Counted from the first letter of the stretch, positions 15,714 to 23,827 are shown. The stretch is 42,500 nt of DNA from Oligoflexia bacterium (GCA_019694465.1 JAIBBV010000026.1:1-42500); one strand, 5' to 3'. Notes: generated by a model from the letters alone, not told the origin. A program made the numbers and translations.

Positions 15714-16373
15714 GTGACTGCTGGGTTAGAGTGCCCCGCATTTCAATCTTTAGTAGGCGAGAAGATCGAATTTCCACGCTACTATCATGATTCTGCTGGC
15801 AGCACGTGCGATTTAAGTTCTATATCTGATAAACAACCTTTACTACGAGTGGGCGCTATGTCCGGGAAAGCTAGTCTAAGTGGTGCAAATGTATTTGATG
15901 GTAGTGGTGGCCATGAGGCACTTCTTGCAGCAATGGGAATCACCCTAACTGCTCCAGAAGTGCAAGCGTCTCCACCAAGCGAAATTGGCCGTCGCCTCAA
16001 AGTTCAAGACAAAGAAGGAATGTTACGCTCTGGTTATGAGATTACAAGTCCTGGCGCTTCGCTCGCCATTGGCTCACGTCGACCAGATGGGCCGAGCGGA
16101 ATTGTAGTCGACAGTCTTTATGTCGTGACTCAATCTGGAAATGTCTATCATTTCTCTTATCGAGGCGAAGCAGTTGTAAATGATGCGAGCCTAGAAACAG
16201 GCGTTCGATGGTTGGTAGAGAAGAAGTCTAGCGGCAGCAGATTTAATGTCGAGCCGGATGTGTCTCATGGCGCTAGTCTTACTGTGGGGCGACCCATGCC
16301 GACAAACTTCCCATTTCAAAGCACAGCAATCGTTAAAATAGTAGCTTTAGATGCAGCCTGCACGGCAGAATGA
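15714..16373 (+). CDS. Hypothetical protein, second of a two-gene unit
   Basis: A 219-residue protein starting at GTG. It is soluble, without a signal peptide, and contains alternating polar and hydrophobic stretches typical of beta structure, for example SLYVVTQSGNVYHFSYRG near residue 140. No family is recognised. It lies 17 bases behind the preceding gene and probably works with it. A GGGGC/GCCCC hairpin at 16389-16413, 15 bases after the stop, might be a terminator or an attC remnant. Confidence 0.6.
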   Translation: MTAGLECPAFQSLVGEKIEFPRYYHDSAGSTCDLSSISDKQPLLRVGAMSGKASLSGANVFDGSGGHEALLAAMGITLTAPEVQASPPSEIGRRLKVQDKEGMLRSGYEITSPGASLAIGSRRPDGPSGIVVDSLYVVTQSGNVYHFSYRGEAVVNDASLETGVRWLVEKKSSGSRFNVEPDVSHGASLTVGRPMPTNFPFQSTAIVKIVALDAACTAE

Positions 16374-16609
16374 CAACTGTAGAGATTTGGGGCAGACTTT
16401 CCGAAGTGGCCCCTTGCTGTATTGTTTTTGTATTTTTGTTCTATGAACAACTTAAGCTGAAGGGAAGGCGAGCAATTGTCTTCATGGGTGAGGGGTGCAA
16501 CTAGTTAGGGAAAAGGTATCCTCCTTTATGCCTGCTTCGCTATACTTAGGTTGAGACCTTGGCAATTTCTTGCGAATTATGCATTGGAAGTTAACTTCTG
16601 GTTTTTGGG

Positions 16610-17167
16610 ATGAAAGCCAATATCTTTCTAGTGATTTGTCTTCTTTGCTTTGCCGCTTCCCTGCTAGCGCCAGCCGTGGAATTTGAGAAGTTTCGCTGTT
16701 CTGAGAATTGTTTGGCACACCCCACCTTCAATTCGCAGGGAGAGACTCTCTGCACGCCAAAACCTGAAAGTCTTTGGCATAAGGCGACGGGTGATACATA
16801 CATCGAGGAGGGGTACTCACTGTTTTTATGGGGGTTATTTTATACCCTTTTTTTCGGTCTTATCTTACTTGTGCCAGGCGCCTACGGATGGTTTGCTAAC
16901 GTTTTCCTTTTTCTGGCGCTCATAGCTAGCCGATCTCAAAAGAGAATTTGGAGATCTGCGAAGTGGCTATTTTTAGGCTTTAGCTTGTTTCTTGCTGTGC
17001 TCAGTCTTCCGCTAACGAATTGGTTCACATTACCTCTAGATGAGGGGGGCGTAATGTGTAGTGCTGCTTCATCCCCAATGATCGGATATTGGCTTTGGGT
17101 TTTAAGCTTTGTTTTCTTATGTCTGCATTTTGTGGCGATGAAATGGCAACAAAATGGAAATGAATAA
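16610..17167 (+). CDS. Membrane protein with cysteine-rich loop, unknown
   Basis: A 185-residue protein. A first hydrophobic segment at residues 5-23 is followed by an extracytoplasmic loop of about 45 residues with three cysteines (CSENC, then LCTP). Three more spans follow at about 70-90, 93-107 and 115-138, then a last one near 160-177. It should sit in the inner membrane with the loop in the periplasm. No family is recognised. The stop is inside an attC-like left core (GAATAAC), which fits a single-gene cassette. Confidence 0.65.
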   Translation: MKANIFLVICLLCFAASLLAPAVEFEKFRCSENCLAHPTFNSQGETLCTPKPESLWHKATGDTYIEEGYSLFLWGLFYTLFFGLILLVPGAYGWFANVFLFLALIASRSQKRIWRSAKWLFLGFSLFLAVLSLPLTNWFTLPLDEGGVMCSAASSPMIGYWLWVLSFVFLCLHFVAMKWQQNGNE

Positions 17168-17205
17168 CAAATGAATCGACATCAAATGTTTTGTGTTTCA
17201 TTACG
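17162..17205 (+). other. attC-like site O, short and degenerate
   Basis: The left core GAATAAC (17162-17168) covers the preceding stop codon. AAATGAA pairs with TTTCATT, with ACATCAAA and TTTTGTGT inside. The right core has become ATTACGC. It is 44 bases long. Confidence 0.45.
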
Positions 17206-17213
17206 CATAAGAT

Positions 17214-17525
17214 ATGTCTTCCTACGCTAAACAGTCTAGTGAAGGAGTAACGCTACTCTTGCACCTCCAGCCTCGCGCTAAAAGGGAAGCCCTAGTCGGT
17301 GAATACAACGGGCGCCTTAAAATTGCAGTTAAGGCAGCTCCAGTCGACGGAGCTGCTAACGAGGCGCTACTTAGCTTTTTGGCAAAAGTGTTTGGCCTTC
17401 CTAAAGGTCGAATTGAGCTAGTTGCGGGCGGCTCCTCACGCGAGAAGCGAATTTTACTTAAAGAGATTACGCTTAGTAGGGTTTTAGATATTATTTCATC
17501 TCTCGTAAGTTCTTCGAAAACTTAG
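17214..17525 (+). CDS. DUF167 (YggU/UPF0235) family protein
   Basis: A 103-residue protein with the DUF167 pattern: LQPRAKREALVGEYNGRLKIAVKAAPVDGAANEALLSFLAKVFGLPKGRIELVAGGSSREKRI, spread over about residues 18-85. These small soluble proteins are widespread and of unknown function. The family is normally a chromosomal gene. Here it sits between an attC-like end (17205) and another attC with a perfect GTTATAC core (17766), so it may have been captured as a cassette. The C-terminal 15 residues beyond the domain are family-variable. Confidence 0.85.
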   Translation: MSSYAKQSSEGVTLLLHLQPRAKREALVGEYNGRLKIAVKAAPVDGAANEALLSFLAKVFGLPKGRIELVAGGSSREKRILLKEITLSRVLDIISSLVSSSKT

Positions 17526-17720
17526 GTCAGCAGCACCAATTTTCACTCTGTGTTTGCTTTTCGCGACGCGCTGATTTTATCTAGGGCTTGCCTATAAGCC
17601 TTTTCACATAATCCAAGAAAATAGGGAGGTTAGCGCCTGATTTAAGGTGCTTTGCATCGAATGAGGAGTGGTGCGCGACGGGACAGGTTTAAAGCAATTG
17701 CTCGTGCTTCTTGGGATTGC

Positions 17721-17772
17721 GCAAAACTAGGCCTGCCCGCTCAACCTAGCGGGTAGAGCTGCGACGTTATAC
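17721..17772 (+). other. attC-like site near the right end of the array
   Basis: The right core GTTATAC (17766-17772) is canonical for this array. CCCGCT and AGCGGG form a perfect inner stem around a 6-base loop. The left core reads GCAAAAC (17721-17727). The 195 bases between the DUF167 stop and this site show nothing else. Confidence 0.55.
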
Positions 17773-17802
17773 ATCTTATTCCGATCTCCCCATAACATCA
17801 GT

Positions 17803-18231
17803 ATGTGCATATCGAGACCAGCAGTTTTGCTTGCTAATCTCATAGTCGTCCTTTCACTCAGCGCAGTAGCTATTGCGCAAAATGCCGCCCCCAAACTTAA
17901 ATTAGGCCTTACACGATTAGGCTGTACCTCTGGATTTAGTGCTTCACTAAAGGCGCCTGACACTGAAACAGAAGCCAGATGTGATAAGGAAAATCTTGAA
18001 AAATTTGTTTCTATACTTGGGACTTTCGGTAAGGTGAGTATGGCCGAGATTAGGGCGGGCTCAGCGATCCAAGATATTGAGATTCTCTCCTTTGATCTGG
18101 ACAAAGATGGATGCGTAACCTGTAACGACTTCTTTGAATGGAAACGCGCGCTACAAGTCCTCCATAGAATAAAGGATCGAAGTAATGATGGCGCTTATAT
18201 CAGCCTTGATAGGTGTGCAGAGCCTAGCTAA
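17803..18231 (+). CDS. Secreted EF-hand-like protein
   Basis: A 142-residue protein with a signal peptide at about residues 1-25 ending AIAQ. Near residue 98 the loop DLDKDGCVTCNDF has the Asp-x-Asp-x-Asp-Gly spacing of a calcium-binding EF-hand, though the last loop position is Asp instead of Glu. Two cysteines sit inside or beside the loop, and other cysteines occur earlier and at the C-terminus, so disulfides are likely. It should act in the periplasm or outside the cell. It starts 30 bases after the last attC-like site. A dockerin-like or calcium-sensing role is possible; only one EF loop is seen. Confidence 0.65.
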   Translation: MCISRPAVLLANLIVVLSLSAVAIAQNAAPKLKLGLTRLGCTSGFSASLKAPDTETEARCDKENLEKFVSILGTFGKVSMAEIRAGSAIQDIEILSFDLDKDGCVTCNDFFEWKRALQVLHRIKDRSNDGAYISLDRCAEPS

Positions 18232-18312
18232 GGATACAAAGGCGTCGTGGGCTAGATTTTGGGTGGGACCCTGGTCGTAAGCTCCATTGAGCCTTGGCGT
18301 TGATAGCGTGGT

Positions 18313-18549
18313 ATGGCCGAGAGTGGAAGGATGGCTAAAATGGTAGCTTGGCAGCGCATGCAGCAGCTTTTTGTATATCTAGAGGGCTCCTTTAGCGCTT
18401 TAACAATGATTGCGAGCTTTTTTGCCTTTATCTTCACACTTGGCTTCGCCTTTGGTCGGCGCAGTAAGCGCAGCTTTGTATGGGCCGCCATGTTTCTTGT
18501 GCTTTCGATTGCGATATTTTTTATGCGCTCATTTAACGTAACATTTTAG
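18313..18549 (+). CDS. Small two-span membrane protein, unknown
   Basis: A 78-residue protein with hydrophobic segments at about residues 28-47 and 57-72, separated by the basic loop GRRSKRS. Both ends would then lie on the outer side, with the loop in the cytoplasm. No family is recognised. No attC follows it, and the next gene, queF, lies convergent on the other strand, so this may be the last gene of the array or the first chromosomal one. Confidence 0.5.
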   Translation: MAESGRMAKMVAWQRMQQLFVYLEGSFSALTMIASFFAFIFTLGFAFGRRSKRSFVWAAMFLVLSIAIFFMRSFNVTF

Positions 18550-18656
18550 TGTCTGTAGCTGAGCGTGTTGTGCCAGCTGATCCATTCACTTCCTATAGCG
18601 CTACCGAAAAATAATTGTCGCGATAATTGGGGCCTCCAAAGCATTGCTGGTGAAAG

Positions 18657-19445
18657 CTATTGTCGAATGTGCCGCACCATCTCAGGAGCCTGATAGCCCT
18701 TAGTGTAACGTACTGGCGTAATATCTATTCCACCGCGTCGTACAAAAAAAGCCGACATGCATAAGAAGTTTGGTTCACAGGCTGTGATCAATTCCGCCGC
18801 TAGTTCATCCGCAATCTGCTCATGAAAGCCGCTGCTCGAACGCTTATCGAGAAGCCATCCGATCAGGCTGGACTGATCAATTTGTCTTCCACGGTAGTGG
18901 ATTTCAATGCTCCCCCAATCTGGTTGCTCAGTTATTGGGCATAAGCTGCGTAAGGCGTTTGAGCCCAAGCGCTCTTCTGTAACCTTATTAAGTGAGCGTA
19001 TCTTCGAGCTCGCTGGCGCTGCGACAGTTAAGCGATCCTCTATGGGTACTAGGTTATTATAATTTGAGTGACAATCAAAACACGACCATTCTTGGGGTTG
19101 ATATATCCTCACCTGCTCAGGAGCTAATCCTAGAAGCTGTTCAAGGTGGTTTGATATCTGCGACTGAATCTCATGTGTGTTAGGGAAGCGCGTATTGAAG
19201 TACCCTCCCAGGTAAAGCTTTAAACTTTTCGACTCTACCAAATAGGGACAGAGAGTTGAAAAGCGCAACCATAATATCCCTTGCTTTGGTAGTCCGAGCG
19301 AATCGAGCCACGAGAATTCGTAACATTTCCAGTCATCGTGCCCAACTAGAGATGAGACTGGGTTTGGCTTGCGTGGCACGCGATACAAGATTGACGAGTC
19401 TGGCTTGTCTGGATAGGGAACAGATTTGCCAAGAACTAGGCCCAT
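18657..19445 (-). CDS. queF: NADPH-dependent 7-cyano-7-deazaguanine reductase
   Basis: QueF reduces preQ0 to preQ1 with NADPH, the last soluble step before the base is put into tRNA. At 262 residues it is the long bimodular (E. coli-type) form. The N-terminal half has ESKSLKLYLGGYFNTRF near residues 71-87. The C-terminal half holds the catalytic Cys169 in RSLCPITEQPDWGS, with Asp176, and a GFHEQ motif near 206-210 for substrate binding. The ending RRGGIDITPVR is also typical. The ATG has a clear GAGGAG ribosome site. It lies 38 bases behind queE on the same strand. Confidence 0.95.
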   Translation of the reverse strand: MGLVLGKSVPYPDKPDSSILYRVPRKPNPVSSLVGHDDWKCYEFSWLDSLGLPKQGILWLRFSTLCPYLVESKSLKLYLGGYFNTRFPNTHEIQSQISNHLEQLLGLAPEQVRIYQPQEWSCFDCHSNYNNLVPIEDRLTVAAPASSKIRSLNKVTEERLGSNALRSLCPITEQPDWGSIEIHYRGRQIDQSSLIGWLLDKRSSSGFHEQIADELAAELITACEPNFLCMSAFFVRRGGIDITPVRYTKGYQAPEMVRHIRQ

Positions 19446-19483
19446 AAAATAGTCTCCTCGCCTCTTGTTTCGGGTTTTGAAAG

Positions 19484-20152
19484 TTAACGTATGTCTATGA
19501 ACTTGTGATATTGCAGATTAAGCTGCCATTGTTGTGGATTTTGTTTAACCAAATCGATGCACCATTGCAGGTCATCTTGTCTGACCGAGCCGTCAGGTTG
19601 AAAGGCTGGACTAATGAGGTAATGTTCCGCCTGCAAACTTGTTGCTGGGATTGACATGCCATGTGAGCGAACATACTTGAGCTCGTTGGCTGTGCGCTGC
19701 CGAATAGTATGATCGGCGCTCTTGGGGGATACTGTTATCCAATCTAATCCTGTCGGTAACTTTATGGTGCCGTTTGTTTCAACCGCTAGCTTCCAGCCCT
19801 GCGCGTGCATTGTTGATATCAAAAGTTTGTCGATCTGTAATCCGGGCTCGCCGCCGGTGAATAGCATCCATCCCTTGCTTGGATTGAGCCGCTCGGCTTC
19901 TTGCACTAGTTCATCAATTGAAAATTGGCGAAAGCTCATGAACTCCGTGTCGCAATCAAAGCCGGCATTTGCAACCGTGCAACGTAGATTGCACTGTGAG
20001 AAGCGAATAAATACCATCGGTGTGCCGGCGCGCTTTCCCTCGCCCTGCAGAGAGTAGAAGACTTCATTCACAAGATAAGTGCCTGGCTTTTTGTCCGTAA
20101 GAACTGGAGAGTCAACTAGTCGCTTCTGTGTGCTGTCTTGGTTTGAAGTCAT
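19484..20152 (-). CDS. queE: 7-carboxy-7-deazaguanine synthase (radical SAM)
   Basis: QueE converts 6-carboxytetrahydropterin to 7-carboxy-7-deazaguanine with S-adenosylmethionine and a 4Fe-4S cluster. I start it at ATG 20152; an upstream in-frame ATG at 20215 would add 21 residues without family character. Marks include VNEVFYSLQGEGKRAGTPMVFIRF, the cluster cysteines Cys54, Cys58 and Cys67 in CNLRC and FDCDTEF, and FTGGEPGLQ. The cysteine spacing is C-x3-C-x8-C, not the usual radical SAM C-x3-C-x2-C; QueE proteins are known to vary here. It precedes queF on the same strand and is divergent from queD. Confidence 0.95.
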   Translation of the reverse strand: MTSNQDSTQKRLVDSPVLTDKKPGTYLVNEVFYSLQGEGKRAGTPMVFIRFSQCNLRCTVANAGFDCDTEFMSFRQFSIDELVQEAERLNPSKGWMLFTGGEPGLQIDKLLISTMHAQGWKLAVETNGTIKLPTGLDWITVSPKSADHTIRQRTANELKYVRSHGMSIPATSLQAEHYLISPAFQPDGSVRQDDLQWCIDLVKQNPQQWQLNLQYHKFIDIR

Positions 20153-20215
20153 ATCTAAGAGCTTATAGAGCGAAAATTGCGTACTTTGAAAGGTTAGCCT
20201 ATACAATTTTGACAA

Positions 20216-20522
20216 ACCATAGCGGTAGTTTTGCTAGGTCGACTATCGAAAGCTGCTTTCTAAGCTCCTGCTTGAGTAGGCTAGCGAGCTCAATTCAATC
20301 TGATTTCATATACTTATCGGCCTAGGTTGAGCGGCATGGTGGAACTGCCTATACTCTATCGCCAATGATTCTTGTGCTAGCAAACAATATAAGTAGCGAT
20401 TAACGAAACGCAGATTACCTGGGTAAACCTTTTCAGGTTTCATGCACGTAAAAAGCGGATAGCTTGTACGTCTTATTATATAGACGCTGCTGATTGTAGG
20501 TTTAGCCTTATGGGATGGCCTT
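20216..20522. promoter_or_regulatory. Divergent intergenic region queE / queD
   Basis: This gap must carry promoters for both directions. A perfect AAACCT/AGGTTT hairpin with a 4-base loop lies at about 20425-20440. I looked for a preQ1 riboswitch (type I pseudoknot with the A-rich tail) and could not draw one convincingly. No gene is seen. Confidence 0.4.
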
Positions 20523-20894
20523 ATGTGGAAGATTGAGAAGAGATTTCGTTTTGAAGCTTCACACCGACTTCCGCATCATGACGGCAAGTGCGCAAGACTT
20601 CACGGCCATTCATGGCATGCGTCCATTATTTGTGAGGGGCAGACGCTTGCCGAGCACGGACCAAAGCAAGCTATGCTGCTTGATTATGCTGATCTTTCAA
20701 AGGCGGCTGAGAATCTGTGTGACAAATATTTGGATCACTATCATCTGAACGACAGCACTGGACTTGAGAGTCCAACTTCCGAGGCTTTGGCGCGTTGGAT
20801 ATACGATATGCTTAAACCCAACTTGCCGTTGCTGACAGCGGTGGTTATCGAGGAGACTTGTAGCTCCCGCTGTGAGTATAGACCTAATAAATAG
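20523..20894 (+). CDS. queD: 6-carboxy-5,6,7,8-tetrahydropterin synthase
   Basis: QueD turns dihydroneopterin triphosphate into 6-carboxytetrahydropterin, the first committed step to preQ0. It is 123 residues, normal for the family. The zinc ligands are His14 (FEASHRL), His27 and His29 (LHGHSW), and the catalytic cysteine is Cys23. The closing EETCSSRCEY block carries the conserved Glu that holds the pterin. It leads a plus-strand group with queC and tgt. GTP cyclohydrolase, which feeds it, is not in the window. Confidence 0.96.
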   Translation: MWKIEKRFRFEASHRLPHHDGKCARLHGHSWHASIICEGQTLAEHGPKQAMLLDYADLSKAAENLCDKYLDHYHLNDSTGLESPTSEALARWIYDMLKPNLPLLTAVVIEETCSSRCEYRPNK

Positions 20895-20960
20895 GTTTCT
20901 GATGTACTCTCTTAGCTCGTTCGGCTCATTTGATTAGATTATTGAGACTATGTGTCGTTT

Positions 20961-21623
20961 ATGGCAAGTGATGTGGTTTTAAGTTACTCAGGCGGTTTAG
21001 ACTCAACTATTCTGCTGTACCGATTTCTGGCTGAAGGCAAGCGAGTTTCGGCGCTGGGATTTAATTATGGGCAGCGCCATCAACGTGAGACAATCTCTGC
21101 CAAAGAAATATGTAGGCGAACTGGGGTAGAGTATAAGCTGGTTGATATTTCTGCACTTAACCCGATTTTTGGCCGTAGCGCCCTTACCAATAGTGAAGTG
21201 GCAGTTCCGCATGGCCATTACGCTGATGCGACCATGAAAGCGACAGTCGTCCCTAACAGAAACATGATTTTTCTCTCAATCGCTGGCGCTTACGCGATTT
21301 CAATCGGCGCCAAGTATGTTAGCTTCGCCGCTCACGCTGGAGATCATACAATTTATCCTGACTGCCGACCCGAGTTCGCTCAGGCCTTCGACAAGGCACT
21401 AGGACTGGCTGATTGGCGCAGGGTTGAGCTGCTGGCGCCTTTCTTGAATTTTTCAAAAGTTGATATCTTAAGATCCGCCACCCAACTCGCTGTTCCGTTG
21501 GAGATTACCTGGAGCTGTTACGAAGGGGGCGATGTGCACTGCGGCCTTTGCGGTACTTGTATTGAGCGTAAGGAGGCTTTTAGTTTAGCAGGCCTGAAAG
21601 ATCCAACAATTTATAGGGAATAG
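20961..21623 (+). CDS. queC: 7-cyano-7-deazaguanine synthase
   Basis: QueC makes preQ0 from 7-carboxy-7-deazaguanine, ammonia and ATP. From the ATG at 20961 it has 220 residues; an in-frame GTG three codons upstream is also possible. The ATP-pyrophosphatase loop SGGLDST is at residues 10-16. GFNYGQRHQRE and VVPNRNMIFLS follow, and the C-terminal zinc site is formed by a Cys in WSCYEGG and the CGLCGTC cluster. It lies between queD and tgt, whose start is within 35 bases of its stop. Confidence 0.97.
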   Translation: MASDVVLSYSGGLDSTILLYRFLAEGKRVSALGFNYGQRHQRETISAKEICRRTGVEYKLVDISALNPIFGRSALTNSEVAVPHGHYADATMKATVVPNRNMIFLSIAGAYAISIGAKYVSFAAHAGDHTIYPDCRPEFAQAFDKALGLADWRRVELLAPFLNFSKVDILRSATQLAVPLEITWSCYEGGDVHCGLCGTCIERKEAFSLAGLKDPTIYRE

Positions 21624-21657
21624 AGCTTGTGTGGCGCTTCGCCCCTTGGAAAACACT

Positions 21658-22785
21658 ATGAAACCAGATCAGCAGGAAACTAAGAATTTTAAGTTTGAGC
21701 TTGTGCACATGGATCGGCACTGTCGCGCGCGTGCTGGTGTACTGCACACTCCACATGGCTCAATCGAGACTCCAGTTTTTATGCCTGTGGCAACTCACGG
21801 TGCCATAAAGGCACTACAACCAAAGGAACTTAAGGACCTCTCTTTTCAGGTATTACTCTCTAATACCTATCATTTGCACTTGTCGCCGGGGGCAGAACTA
21901 ATTGCCAAGGCAGGTGGATTACATAAATTCATGGGTTGGGATCGGGCAATCTTGACTGACTCAGGCGGTTTTCAGGTATTTTCCTTGCAAAAGAACTCAA
22001 TTACAGATGAGGGCGCAAATTTTAAGGGCCCGGACGGTGAAAACATTTTTCTTAGTCCAGAGAAGTCGATTGAGATTCAGCAACTGCTGGGATCGGATAT
22101 CATGATGGCTTTTGACGAGTGTATACCGTTCCCAACAACTGAGGGGTACGTTCAAAAATCATTGAAGCGAACACACTCCTGGCTCAAGCGCTGTGTTGAG
22201 GCCTGGACCAATAAAAACCAAGCCCTCTTTGGCATTGTCCAAGGCGGTACTTACAAGAAGTATCGCAAGTTGTCGATTGATGCAGTAACTGACTTTAAGC
22301 TACCAGGCTATGCTATTGGTGGAGTCTCCATTGGCGAGGGAAAGGAGCTCATCCGTGAGGTTGTGGAGTATACGGCTCCGCTACTGCCGGAGGATAAGCC
22401 GCGCTACTTGATGGGTGTTGGCATGCCAGAAGATCTTTTTATGCTATGGGAAAATGGGGTTGATATGAGTGACTGCACGATCCCCACTAAATTTGGACGA
22501 AATGGCACGCTGTTCACAAATCGCGGCAAGATTAGAATTGACCACAAGAGTTATCGCAGAGATTTTTTTCCAATCGAACCTAATCTAAAGGATTATGTAA
22601 ATTCGACTTTTACTCGTGCCTATTTGAAGCACTTATTTGATTCAAACGAGATGCTTGGGCAGATACTCGCTACCGCGCATAACCTGGCTTTCTATAAGTC
22701 GCTAGCAGTACGTGCGCGTGAAGCCATTCTTGAAGATAGATTTTTAGACTTCAAGCGGGACTTTCTGGCCGGCTATCGTCAATAG
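21658..22785 (+). CDS. tgt: tRNA-guanine transglycosylase, without zinc-site cysteines
   Basis: Tgt swaps guanine-34 of Asp, Asn, His and Tyr tRNAs for preQ1. From ATG 21658 it has 375 residues, the usual length; GTG 21631 is an alternative. Present are the active-site Asp101 (DSGGFQVF), GIVQGG, the pocket GYAIGGVSIGEG, and the nucleophile Asp272 (SDCTIPTKFGRNG). Known enzymes bind structural zinc with a C-x-C-x2-C group just before RAYLxHL plus a later His. Here that segment is PNLKDYVNST, with no cysteine, while the His (TAHNL) remains. The zinc site therefore appears lost in an otherwise full-length enzyme. It is the last gene of queD-queC-tgt and is convergent with the MoxR gene. Confidence 0.95.
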   Translation: MKPDQQETKNFKFELVHMDRHCRARAGVLHTPHGSIETPVFMPVATHGAIKALQPKELKDLSFQVLLSNTYHLHLSPGAELIAKAGGLHKFMGWDRAILTDSGGFQVFSLQKNSITDEGANFKGPDGENIFLSPEKSIEIQQLLGSDIMMAFDECIPFPTTEGYVQKSLKRTHSWLKRCVEAWTNKNQALFGIVQGGTYKKYRKLSIDAVTDFKLPGYAIGGVSIGEGKELIREVVEYTAPLLPEDKPRYLMGVGMPEDLFMLWENGVDMSDCTIPTKFGRNGTLFTNRGKIRIDHKSYRRDFFPIEPNLKDYVNSTFTRAYLKHLFDSNEMLGQILATAHNLAFYKSLAVRAREAILEDRFLDFKRDFLAGYRQ

Positions 22786-22813
22786 TCGCTTAATTGAGGC
22801 GCTACTTCGATTT

Positions 22814-23806
22814 TTACTGAAGACCGCGCGCGACTAATGTTTCCAAATGTGGCAGGGCAAGCTGATATAGAGCTTGGCGCTGCTCACCGGCCCCAGCATG
22901 GAACTTGAGACGATGCAGAAGCACAAAAGGCAGAATGAATTTGAGGTCATCCTCATTAACAAAGTCACGCCCGCTAACTAAGGCCCAAGCCTTGGCGGCT
23001 GCTTGCAGCATAAGTGCGGCGCGAGTGGATGCGCCAAACTGCAAAAGTTGATTGCCGCGTGTAGCTTGCACGATATTTACGATTGCCTCACGTACATTCG
23101 GATGCACGTATACCTGCTCCACCGCGCGCCGCGCTGATAGCACCTGACTGCGTGTGCATACTGCCTCAAGGGTGTCAGCGTTATGCACGATATTGCTATG
23201 CTCTTCCAAGATTTTGTACTCGGTTGCGGCATCTACGTACGACATCGGAATGCGAAACAGGAAGCGGTCTAGCTGCACGAGTGGAAGGGGATACGTACCT
23301 GCGATATCTAGCGGGTTCTGCGTACCTATCACGAAGAATAATTCATCAAGCTTGTAGGTGGCATTATCTATGGTGACTTGCTTCTCCGCCATACACTCTA
23401 GAAATGCAGCCTGCACTTTAGGGCCAGTGCGGTTAATCTCGTCGGCCAAAACGACATGAGCGAAAACTGGGCCATGTAAGAAGCGGAACTGTCCTGTTTT
23501 TGGTTCAAAAATATTCACTCCCAACACGTCGCCAGGAAGCATATCTGGCGTGAACTGAACACGTCTAAATGGAAGTATGTAATCAGGAACATCGGGTTGT
23601 CCATCGCGTCCAATTAGGCGACCCAGAGCTTTGGTCAAGGTAGTCTTGCCAGAGCCAGGATAGTCCTCTAGCAGCACATGCCCATCAGCTACTAAAGCTG
23701 CGACAACCAATTGGATCGTATCTTCTCGCCCAAGAATAACCTTCCGCAGACCATCGCAAAGAGATTTAACGGTCTTCCCTGCGTTTTCAATTATGTCCGT
23801 TGTCAT
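22814..23806 (-). CDS. MoxR family AAA+ ATPase
   Basis: A 330-residue cytoplasmic ATPase. Walker A is DYPGSGKTT at residues 48-56 and Walker B is VVLADEINR near 119-127. Sensor-like GTQNPLDIAGTYPLPLVQLDRFLF follows, which is diagnostic for MoxR. These ATPases act as chaperones that help partner proteins with DUF58/VWA or transglutaminase domains mature. It is the last gene of a four-gene minus-strand operon, 22 bases behind the TPR gene; in most such clusters MoxR comes first. Confidence 0.95.
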   Translation of the reverse strand: MTTDIIENAGKTVKSLCDGLRKVILGREDTIQLVVAALVADGHVLLEDYPGSGKTTLTKALGRLIGRDGQPDVPDYILPFRRVQFTPDMLPGDVLGVNIFEPKTGQFRFLHGPVFAHVVLADEINRTGPKVQAAFLECMAEKQVTIDNATYKLDELFFVIGTQNPLDIAGTYPLPLVQLDRFLFRIPMSYVDAATEYKILEEHSNIVHNADTLEAVCTRSQVLSARRAVEQVYVHPNVREAIVNIVQATRGNQLLQFGASTRAALMLQAAAKAWALVSGRDFVNEDDLKFILPFVLLHRLKFHAGAGEQRQALYQLALPHLETLVARGLQ

Positions 23807-23827
23807 TGGTCCTATCCTTATTCACCC

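Noticed and set aside
20425..20520. preQ1 riboswitch before queD
   Set aside because: A hairpin is present but the pseudoknot, the C-rich segment and the A-rich tail cannot be aligned to the known types by eye.
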